Shown in pieces: positions 9,142 through 17,002 of a stretch of 47,353 nucleotides of DNA. Location: assembly GCA_028279625.1 (NCBI GenBank), contig JANQNM010000086.1:1-47353 (forward strand), in the 5' to 3' direction. How positions within the stretch are numbered: the stretch's first letter is position 1; each line of letters starts with the position of its first letter. A model generated the notes under the pieces. The model was not told the origin of the DNA. It made no database searches and saw only the letters and a program-made list of their open reading frames with translations. Source of the DNA: Candidatus Nitrosopumilus sp. (GTDB taxonomy: Archaea > Thermoproteota > Nitrososphaeria > Nitrososphaerales > Nitrosopumilaceae). Made by a program: the position numbers and the translations under genes.

Positions 9142-9786
9142 TTATTTTGTTACATGCCCCTTAATTCTACCAACAACTCTATCAACTTCTTTGTCTGAAA
9201 ATATCTCATATCTGCTTTGAATGAATGGGTTAATGTTATCCATGTTTTTGACATTGACAAATTTGTACTCAGAATCATACTGAAGATTTCCACGGTTTGC
9301 TAACACAACTTTGGTCACTTGGGGGTTTCTTGGACTAAACCAAGACTTTAATGCAATCCACAGAACCATTCCAGCTCTATCTACTTGTTCATGTGGAGTA
9401 ATTCCTTTTTTCTTGTTCTTTTCAACATATGAATTTCCCCAGTTTTTTGTTTCAATTAATACAATTCCTCTTTTTGATACAACAACAAAATCCATTTGAG
9501 CTGATTTGAGATTTTTCCTTCCACGATATGTTATGTAACGACCTAAATCCATTCGAACACCACATAAAACATGAAAATTATCATCCAACTCTGATAGTTT
9601 ATCGATAACTTCTAACTCGCCTTTTGCACCACGAATCCATTTTCCTTTTTTTCTTTCTTCAATTTTGTTTATCTGTCGTTTTTTCTTCCAACGTCGAAAT
9701 TTGTTTCCTATACCTTTTTCATCAATAGAGTCAAATTCTTGCTTCATCTCTTTGTGAATTTTTCTAATATCATCTACTGTTTCCAC
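9142..9786 (-). CDS. NERD (nuclease-related) domain protein
   Basis: GAKGELEVIDKL ... SAQMDFVVVSKRGIVLIETKNW is a typical NERD core. Confidence 0.78.
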   Translation of the reverse strand: METVDDIRKIHKEMKQEFDSIDEKGIGNKFRRWKKKRQINKIEERKKGKWIRGAKGELEVIDKLSELDDNFHVLCGVRMDLGRYITYRGRKNLKSAQMDFVVVSKRGIVLIETKNWGNSYVEKNKKKGITPHEQVDRAGMVLWIALKSWFSPRNPQVTKVVLANRGNLQYDSEYKFVNVKNMDNINPFIQSRYEIFSDKEVDRVVGRIKGHVTK

Positions 9787-9983
9787 TTCATCTGGAAGTC
9801 CTTCTAAAAGGCGTTTTTCAGCATCTGCACGACCATAAATTATTGCCAGATCATTGTTATGATATTCTAAGAATTAAAAATTTGGAATTATCAACGTTTG
9901 AGCCTTAATTAGAAAAAAGGAATGCAAATAGACAATAAAATCACATATTGAAGAGTAAAACGAATATCAAATGAGAGAGAATA

Positions 9984-10922
9984 ATGCAAGAAAATAAAGG
10001 AATATCAGATATTGCATCATCTGAAGGAGATTTATCTGATTTCACAAAAATTTGCAGAGCAATATGCAATAATCGATTAATTTCAAAAGAGAAACTATTC
10101 AAAATTATTATGAATGAAATTAAAAGTAAATCAGAAGGTTCTATTGAGAGGAAACTCAGTATTATGCAGAAATTAAATTTAATAGATATTGTAAACCAAA
10201 AATATGCATTAAATTCAAATGGAAAAATTTTGATTGAGATAAGTAATGAGCCATTTGTATTTTCAGAAAAAATTGAAAAAGCATTTTATTTTATCATTTT
10301 GTTTATGTCTGATGCTAGAATTCAGCTTGCCACATTACTTCAATCAATAAATGAACAAAATGGAGATGACAAAAAGAATAACATTCTAAGATATTTTAAA
10401 ACAGATATTGCGCAGATGATTTGGAATAAACAAATCGTACAAAAAAATATTCATGATTTAGAAAAATCAAACAAAATTCCAAGCATGTTTAACAATAAAT
10501 TTTCTTGTATGAACAAATGGTTACAAATCATAGATTTGGTGGAATCAAAACAGAATGGATTACATGTGAATTTACCGAAAAAAATGATTAATTCTCTAAC
10601 AGATTCAAAGAATGTAGAGAAAATTTTTGAAGAAACCGCAACAAAATATTATCCTGAAGCAGTTAAATTCAATTTAAAAAAACATTATCAAAAACTAAGT
10701 GAATTATTTATTGAAGGTCATGAGAAATTTTGTACATCAACAGTGGGAATTAGTGATGCTGATGCAGTTGGAAAGTATGTATGTTTACAACTTTTGAAAT
10801 CAGGAATTATTCTTGAAGAAAATCACTTTTTCAAGTTAACAGGGGAACTAAAACAAGACAATATTATTCGTTCAGTAATGATCGGTAGAGATGGAAAACC
10901 CAAAAATTTTAGCGTAAATTAG
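9984..10922 (+). CDS. hypothetical protein, possible winged-helix N-terminus
   Basis: 312-aa ORF; overlaps the end of the convergent ATPase gene by 4 bp. Confidence 0.6.
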   Translation: MQENKGISDIASSEGDLSDFTKICRAICNNRLISKEKLFKIIMNEIKSKSEGSIERKLSIMQKLNLIDIVNQKYALNSNGKILIEISNEPFVFSEKIEKAFYFIILFMSDARIQLATLLQSINEQNGDDKKNNILRYFKTDIAQMIWNKQIVQKNIHDLEKSNKIPSMFNNKFSCMNKWLQIIDLVESKQNGLHVNLPKKMINSLTDSKNVEKIFEETATKYYPEAVKFNLKKHYQKLSELFIEGHEKFCTSTVGISDADAVGKYVCLQLLKSGIILEENHFFKLTGELKQDNIIRSVMIGRDGKPKNFSVN

Positions 10923-12019
10923 AGATAGCGTAGGGAGGATTTGTTGTCTTCAACAAATTTTGAATCTATAACATCTAGTTCTTGCTCTGCTGCTTCTCGA
11001 ACTAGTCTACCACAATTGGGTAGTAAAAATCCAGGATAATGATATTCAGGTCTCATTAATCTAAGTAATACTTCTAAGGAATCATCAGAAAATGGGGATA
11101 ATTTATTTTCAGGCGCGTTTGATGGATTAAAATACAAATTATGATGAACACGTAAGAATTCAGAAATATGTTCTGATGATAAACTATCTAGTCTGATTAA
11201 ATAATCAAATCGTCTAGAAAGTTGTTCAGAAAATCCCAATTCATACCATTCATCTTCTTTTTCTGCAGTAAAGGATGCAATTAATGCAAAGTTTTCTGAA
11301 AAATCATCCAATAATTCTCTTAAACTGTCACCAATAGCACTACTAAGTTTTGCAGGAGTATTTTCTAATTCATCAATAACTAATACAACAGGGCCAAAAT
11401 TTTTGCTGAGATGTAAAAGAAGTTCTTTTAATATTGTCAATCGTTTGTAGTCCCCATCAAGAGCATAGGTAATATCTAACGTGTTAAGTTCTGATGATGA
11501 AAGTCGTTCTCCAAGCAACCATTTCTTTGCTAGTTCAGGGTGATGCGCATTGGTATTAATCATATGTAGTATTCTTGCTAGTTCATTATTTGGAATTAAT
11601 TGGTTCCAAGTAGTTGGGGTTTCATTTGAAAATTCTTTTTGAACAAAAGCGCCAATATTTTTTAGATTATTTTTTATAAAATTAGACATTGCTTCTCTAT
11701 ACATAACTGAAAAAGAAGCTTCAACTGCCGGAATTAATGTATAAATGAAAACAATGTTTTTGTTTGCATCTTTAGATTTTTGATTTAGTTTTTTATTGAT
11801 AATTTTTGTTAACCACGTTTTACCACTACCTGTTTGTCCAAATATTCGTAGACCTATCCTACCACCATTTAAAATATCTTCAAAAAATCTATCAAGATCT
11901 CTTTGCACATTTTTTAAATCAGGTCTATCCCATTCAAGAAATTTTTCATCAATCAAATAGGGATTTGTAGGTTCATATGGATTTTGTACAAAATTATATT
12001 TCTCGAAATATTTGGCCAT
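10919..12019 (-). CDS. AAA/STAND-like P-loop ATPase
   Basis: Walker A FGQTGSGKTWLTK, Walker B VVLVIDELEN. Confidence 0.82.
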   Translation of the reverse strand: MAKYFEKYNFVQNPYEPTNPYLIDEKFLEWDRPDLKNVQRDLDRFFEDILNGGRIGLRIFGQTGSGKTWLTKIINKKLNQKSKDANKNIVFIYTLIPAVEASFSVMYREAMSNFIKNNLKNIGAFVQKEFSNETPTTWNQLIPNNELARILHMINTNAHHPELAKKWLLGERLSSSELNTLDITYALDGDYKRLTILKELLLHLSKNFGPVVLVIDELENTPAKLSSAIGDSLRELLDDFSENFALIASFTAEKEDEWYELGFSEQLSRRFDYLIRLDSLSSEHISEFLRVHHNLYFNPSNAPENKLSPFSDDSLEVLLRLMRPEYHYPGFLLPNCGRLVREAAEQELDVIDSKFVEDNKSSLRYL

Positions 12020-12054
12020 AATAATACTACTGACAAATGTTTTTTATTCTTATC

Positions 12055-12516
12055 TTAAGTACCACCTAAAATCGTATTAATGTATGTATGAGCATCATCG
12101 ATCAAAGTTTCTTGTTCGTTTTCAACATAAACACCTGCTTCCTTGTTTTGATGTATTGCAGTATCAGTGATGTTTAAGCTTGACACCAATAGGCTCTTCG
12201 AGTTTCCTTCTAATAACACCATTTTTGCATGAACACCTTTTCTTGACAAAATAGAAATCCCTAAATTATCTTCTAGATCTTCTACAAATTCTTGTTCAGT
12301 TTTATCTCTTGCAAGAAATTTCCGGCTTATGATTATCGTAATTTTTATCTGACTACGTACTAGCTGTTCTAATTTATCACGAAACGACACACCATTAATT
12401 GATGCGTTATGAATATGTTGACTAACAATTTTGACCTTTTTCATTCCTCTTCGTGCTGTCAATAGTTGATTTAGCCGAGATTCCAATGAATCACCAAAAA
12501 CAAATTCAATTACCAA
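12055..12516 (-). CDS. Phospholipase D-family protein (single HKD; DpdK-like candidate)
   Basis: VHAKMVLLEGNSKSLLVSSLNITDTAIHQNKEAGVYV, an HxK(x)n PLD motif. Confidence 0.78.
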   Translation of the reverse strand: MVIEFVFGDSLESRLNQLLTARRGMKKVKIVSQHIHNASINGVSFRDKLEQLVRSQIKITIIISRKFLARDKTEQEFVEDLEDNLGISILSRKGVHAKMVLLEGNSKSLLVSSLNITDTAIHQNKEAGVYVENEQETLIDDAHTYINTILGGT

Positions 12517-12532
12517 ATCATCACCTCAAAAA

Positions 12533-13579
12533 CTATGAATGTGTTATTTTATTACTCTTTTTAGTTTTTTCAATTGTGGAAAATAATGAAGCAAAATTTG
12601 TTTTTTTCATTATTTTTGAAACATAATCGTCATACCTATTTTCTTTCATTAGTTTTCTAGCTTTTTTAACTTCTTGTTGATGAACCCATGCGTTGTGAAC
12701 TGCTCTTGCTGTGAAATCTTTTTTTAATCTTGAAAGACCATAGTTTCTACACATTGGACATCTACATTTTTCTAGTTTTTCTTTTTCTTCTTTAGAGAGT
12801 TGAGGATAGGGTTTTTTTCTAACAGAGTTTGTTATCCATCTGTCTCCAATGCCTGGCATTTGAATTGCTCCAAAAGCAGCTTTTGTTCGCCATGCAGAAC
12901 TATCAAGAGAATTAGCACCAGCATAATACATCAAATGCATTGTAAGTGTTCCTCCTGTTCCAAAAACATGTAGTTTAGCGCGTGGTATTTGTTTTCTAAT
13001 TTCCATAATTACTTTCATCACATTTAGAATTCCCCCTACTCCTTTGACGTTATATAATGCAGGAACTAAGCTACCAATTCCATAAATAGAAAATTTTCCC
13101 ATTTTTTTTAATCTATTAACATACCATTTTATTTCGGGATCAGTATATCCATGAACAACTGGGATAAGAATAGGATTTTTTGTGGTTCTCTTTTTGATCA
13201 TTATTTTTGTATTTTGTAAAGTTTTGAGTTTCCGTTTCTGATTTTCAGAATCTGTATTAGTTGGAAATAACGGATGATCTAAAACTACACCATAATTTGG
13301 ATTAGTTTCTTCATAAAATGATATGATCTCTTCGGCAGAAACATCCATGATATTTTTTTTCATAAACATAAACCCACCAGAATCCATCATGACTGGACCT
13401 TGGAATCCTAAATAATCATGAATTTTTTGTTCCTTTACTTTACGAAATGCGGATGGGTGTTGCATAAAATCATACGCATTCATTAAAACTCCATCAACTT
13501 TGAAGAATTTCCAAGGTGCACTGGCATCTTGACCAACTTCTTGGCTAAACCAAAGCATAGGATATTGAATTTTAGACAT
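12533..13579 (-). CDS. dpdA: TGT-superfamily transglycosylase, DpdA-like (7-deazaguanine insertion)
   Basis: MMDSGGFMF (DSGGF), candidate nucleophile region SLDSSAWRTKAAFG, zinc site CRCPMC..H; 348 aa with no room for archaeal TGT PUA domains. Confidence 0.75.
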   Translation of the reverse strand: MSKIQYPMLWFSQEVGQDASAPWKFFKVDGVLMNAYDFMQHPSAFRKVKEQKIHDYLGFQGPVMMDSGGFMFMKKNIMDVSAEEIISFYEETNPNYGVVLDHPLFPTNTDSENQKRKLKTLQNTKIMIKKRTTKNPILIPVVHGYTDPEIKWYVNRLKKMGKFSIYGIGSLVPALYNVKGVGGILNVMKVIMEIRKQIPRAKLHVFGTGGTLTMHLMYYAGANSLDSSAWRTKAAFGAIQMPGIGDRWITNSVRKKPYPQLSKEEKEKLEKCRCPMCRNYGLSRLKKDFTARAVHNAWVHQQEVKKARKLMKENRYDDYVSKIMKKTNFASLFSTIEKTKKSNKITHS

Positions 13580-14310
13580 TAGATATTTTCTAATCTAGTT
13601 ATGAGATTTTTTAACATATAGCTATGAGCTACGCCATACATATCCCATGCAAATGAACCGCGTTTGTTTACAAGCGATCTAACCTGCTTTTTTTCTGGCA
13701 AGATTTCTAAATCTAAAGCAAATTTTTCAGAAGCCATTTCAAGCATCCTTCTATGAGTATGATCAATTTTTTGTTCAAGATTTGAAGAATAGGTTCTAAC
13801 AAAACCAATCATATGTCGATATACCTTTTTTTGTTTCATTTTCTTCAAAAATTTTCCAATATTGTCAGAAAGAAGATCTAAACTTTTGTCTAGATACTCT
13901 TCATCAAATTCTTGACCGTATTTTTTACACCACCATTCAAACAAGCCAGGACAGTCATACCATTGAAATTTTTCATAATATTCTTCTGGCACTAATCCAA
14001 AAGGTTCAGAAATTGTCATAACTTGAATTTTTTTCCTATTTCCATTTAACATGTCTAAGTAATTGTACAGTTGTTTGTATGATCTTGATTCATTGTATGG
14101 TTTTACAGTTGAACATGGAAAAATCAAAAGTGTATCTTTTTTTTCTGGTTTGTATTTTGTCATCATAAATTTCTGCCAATTTTCAATATCAGAATTATTT
14201 TTTAGACCAGTGTAGACTTGTTTTGGGTTGTAAAAACAAAGAGATTTCTTGATTTTTACGCCTTTTCCGATTTTAGACGAAACTTGATCAAATAGTTGTT
14301 GTTTTGACAC
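13579..14310 (-). CDS. Archaeosine synthase (ArcS)-like DUF5591-type protein
   Basis: LLIFPCSTVKPYNESRSYKQLY resembling ArcS PCS..KPYS.S.SH; MTISEPFGLVPEEYYEKFQWYDCPGLFEWW resembling the ArcS core; abuts the transglycosylase gene. Confidence 0.7.
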   Translation of the reverse strand: MSKQQLFDQVSSKIGKGVKIKKSLCFYNPKQVYTGLKNNSDIENWQKFMMTKYKPEKKDTLLIFPCSTVKPYNESRSYKQLYNYLDMLNGNRKKIQVMTISEPFGLVPEEYYEKFQWYDCPGLFEWWCKKYGQEFDEEYLDKSLDLLSDNIGKFLKKMKQKKVYRHMIGFVRTYSSNLEQKIDHTHRRMLEMASEKFALDLEILPEKKQVRSLVNKRGSFAWDMYGVAHSYMLKNLITRLENI

Positions 14311-14353
14311 AAATTCACCAGGAATAATAACTACTTAAATTTATCCTGAAATT

Positions 14354-14995
14354 TTAGTAATCAAATGTTGTAGAACCAAATGCTTCTTGTCTAACTGTAC
14401 ATGCAGGGCATTTTTCACAAGGAAATTCTGATGATTCATAACAACTTCTTGTATATGATAAATCAAATCCAAGTTTTTTACAATAATCAATTAATCCAGG
14501 TTTTGTATTACATGGAAAGTCTCCTTCAAAAAAAGGAGAAAAAATTCTAACTTTGTAAGGTATAGCAATTTCTGTTTCTTGTTCCTTTATCTTAAAAAAT
14601 TTAGGTTGGCCATCACCCATATCATAATCAAAAGTTGCAAGAACAATAGTAGAGATATTTTTTCCTGCAGCAAATCGGATTGCATTATTTATCATATCAG
14701 AATTTCGCAAATAGGTTCGTGATTCAAAATTATGTTTTTTAAATTCTGGAGCTGGGATATCTGTTGTTACTATGAAGGGTTCATGGAATCTAGATTTGTA
14801 ATCCTTAAAGAAAATTTTTGTGTAATGTTCAACAGATTTTGATTCAAATTCAGTATTTCTTTGTCCGTGTTTAAGAAATAAAGGGAAAACTTCACCCTCA
14901 TAATTATTTAAAATAATTTTGATTAATCCTGTACTATCTAATCCACCGGACCATAAAACAACAATTTTCTCATTTAGTAATGAAAGATCCGACAT
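14354..14995 (-). CDS. queC: QueC-like 7-cyano-7-deazaguanine (preQ0) synthase
   Basis: VVLWSGGLDSTG PP-loop; C-terminal SCYESSEFPCEKCPACTVRQEAF zinc site typical of QueC. Confidence 0.85.
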   Translation of the reverse strand: MSDLSLLNEKIVVLWSGGLDSTGLIKIILNNYEGEVFPLFLKHGQRNTEFESKSVEHYTKIFFKDYKSRFHEPFIVTTDIPAPEFKKHNFESRTYLRNSDMINNAIRFAAGKNISTIVLATFDYDMGDGQPKFFKIKEQETEIAIPYKVRIFSPFFEGDFPCNTKPGLIDYCKKLGFDLSYTRSCYESSEFPCEKCPACTVRQEAFGSTTFDY

Positions 14996-15113
14996 AATCT
15001 AAATGAAGAGTTTTTGTTTAATCAATATTTTCAATAAGGTGTTAGCATGATTTTAGATTTTCAATATTACAATAACCTACTCTTTAATTCTGATCAATTC
15101 TTAATCAGAGGTT

Positions 15114-15269
15114 ATGAAAAAAACTTATCAATGTCCTATTTGTCCTGAAACTTTTTCGTATATATCAAAAAAGCAATTAGAATGGAATATCAAAGCTCAT
15201 GAAATGGGTAATCGACATAATCTTTACCTACGAATGAAACTCAGAGAATCAAATCCTGAAGAAAAATAG
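15114..15269 (+). CDS. small C2H2-like zinc-finger protein (51 aa)
   Basis: MKKTYQCPICPETFSYISKKQLEWNIKAHEMGNRHNLYLRMKLRESNPEEK; not in the supplied ORF track. Confidence 0.6.
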   Translation: MKKTYQCPICPETFSYISKKQLEWNIKAHEMGNRHNLYLRMKLRESNPEEK

Positions 15270-15351
15270 ATAAAATTTTGTCTTACAATTATTATTGAAT
15301 ATAAGTAATGAAGACAATAATATTTTAATCCAAAATTTGATTGTTTGAGTT

Positions 15352-16524
15352 ATGGATTTTCAGATAAATCCCATTCGCGAGATGCCCATAGAAGATGCTA
15401 AATTACTTGGGCATGAAAAAATAGTAGCAAATCTCAAAACATTCCTAGAAAATGAAAACATGATCACTCCATTATCCATCGCCATTCATGGAGAATGGGG
15501 AAGTGGTAAAACAAGCATAATGAAAACATTGGAGAAAAATCTTGACAATTCAAAATTTGAAGTTTTATTTTTTGAAGCATGGAAATATGAATATTCAAAT
15601 CCATCATTAGGATTAATCACAGAGATTGCGGAAAAATATGCCACGGGCAATCTTACAAAAGACATAATTCGTGCTGGAGCATACATTCTTGCACAGAAGT
15701 ATTTAGGAGTCAATCCTGAAGAAGTCTTAAAAAATATTCGAGCTTCAAAGGCACATTCTGAAACCCTATCTGAAAAACTAAGAAAAGTGGTAGAAGATAA
15801 AATTGGTAATAAAAAATTAATCATAATAATTGATGATTTGGATAGATGTGACGTAGAAAATAGTTTACAATTACTTGCAATAACGAAATTATTTTTTGAT
15901 TTGGAAAATTGTGTATGTATTGCAGCAGTTGATTTTAAACGATTAAGACAAGCATGGAGACAAAAATATCAAATTGATAAAACATCCGATGATGATGGCA
16001 GTCAATATTTAGATAAAATCTTCCAAATTCAAATAGGAATTCCTAAACCACCAGTTGAACAAGTTAAGGAGTATGTGGAAACATTGATTGAACAAATTCC
16101 CAATAGTGTCTCAGAATTATTGGCCAACATATTACCCAAAAATCCGCGTTCAATAAAACGAATATTAAATTTAATTTCCTATCGACAGAATATTTTACAA
16201 AGTGACAACAAAGAAATCTCTGCAATTTTCTGGACATTGTTAGAAGAAATTATTTCCAACTCCAAAATAATTTATCTTCATGACTTATTGAAGAAAAATG
16301 GTGCATCTATAGGACATTTCATTTTACAAGGAAATGATTGGGCTACTGTTAAAAAATATGTACAGAATCATTTAGGAAATGATTTTTACACAAAACATGC
16401 AACCCGATTATCTATGTTTTTTGCCTTGAGTTACAATATTTGTGTCGAAAACAATATTACCAAAAATGAGATTGATGATGATTTTGTTATTCTTTATTCT
16501 GCAACTAATGAAGCTCTACGTTAA
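15352..16524 (+). CDS. KAP-family P-loop NTPase
   Basis: IHGEWGSGKTSIMKTLE Walker A, LIIIIDDLDRCD Walker B; KAP-type arrangement. Confidence 0.85.
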   Translation: MDFQINPIREMPIEDAKLLGHEKIVANLKTFLENENMITPLSIAIHGEWGSGKTSIMKTLEKNLDNSKFEVLFFEAWKYEYSNPSLGLITEIAEKYATGNLTKDIIRAGAYILAQKYLGVNPEEVLKNIRASKAHSETLSEKLRKVVEDKIGNKKLIIIIDDLDRCDVENSLQLLAITKLFFDLENCVCIAAVDFKRLRQAWRQKYQIDKTSDDDGSQYLDKIFQIQIGIPKPPVEQVKEYVETLIEQIPNSVSELLANILPKNPRSIKRILNLISYRQNILQSDNKEISAIFWTLLEEIISNSKIIYLHDLLKKNGASIGHFILQGNDWATVKKYVQNHLGNDFYTKHATRLSMFFALSYNICVENNITKNEIDDDFVILYSATNEALR

Positions 16525-16576
16525 TCAGGTCCTAATTCTCCAATTTTTCAGACACAGTATGATTTGTACATTATAA

Positions 16577-16720
16577 TCAACTCAAAGATTTAATGTGAGT
16601 GTTATTCTTTTTGAAAACTTCTTTCAATCTAAGTTCAAGATCTGCCTCTTTATTGATCTCTTCAATAATCTCTTTCAGTCTCTGCTCAATCTCCTCTTGC
16701 GTTGAAAATTTGTTCAACAT
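16577..16720 (-). CDS. small coiled-coil hypothetical protein (47 aa)
   Basis: MLNKFSTQEEIEQRLKEIIEEINKEADLELRLKEVFKKNNTHIKSLS. Confidence 0.4.
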   Translation of the reverse strand: MLNKFSTQEEIEQRLKEIIEEINKEADLELRLKEVFKKNNTHIKSLS

Positions 16721-16815
16721 GTATTGTTACACACATACCGTAATATAAGATTTATCTTGGTAATCTTATTAATCTTGGCTACATATAATTCTGAATGGTC
16801 TTACTGGTCTTATAT

Positions 16816-16965
16816 ATGGGACAGATAATAGGCGCAAGCAAGATCACTGCACGATACCAGGTGACGGTTCCCGAAAAAGTAAGAGAATCCATGGGCCTTG
16901 AGGAGGGACAAACACTGGTATTTGTTGAAGAAGATGGCAAAGTGATTTTGAAATCCGAAATTTGA
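16816..16965 (+). CDS. AbrB/MazE-like (SpoVT-type) DNA-binding protein (49 aa)
   Basis: MGQIIGASKITARYQVTVPEKVRESMGLEEGQTLVFVEEDGKVILKSEI. Confidence 0.75.
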   Translation: MGQIIGASKITARYQVTVPEKVRESMGLEEGQTLVFVEEDGKVILKSEI

Positions 16966-17002
16966 ATTTCCATTGTTGTTTCTTAGAAAATATACAAACC
17001 AA

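Noticed and set aside
10919-12019. Orc1/Cdc6 replication initiator reading of the ATPase
   Set aside because: Walker motifs fit many AAA/STAND ATPases and no clear origin-binding wHTH signature was recognised; kept as a generic ATPase.
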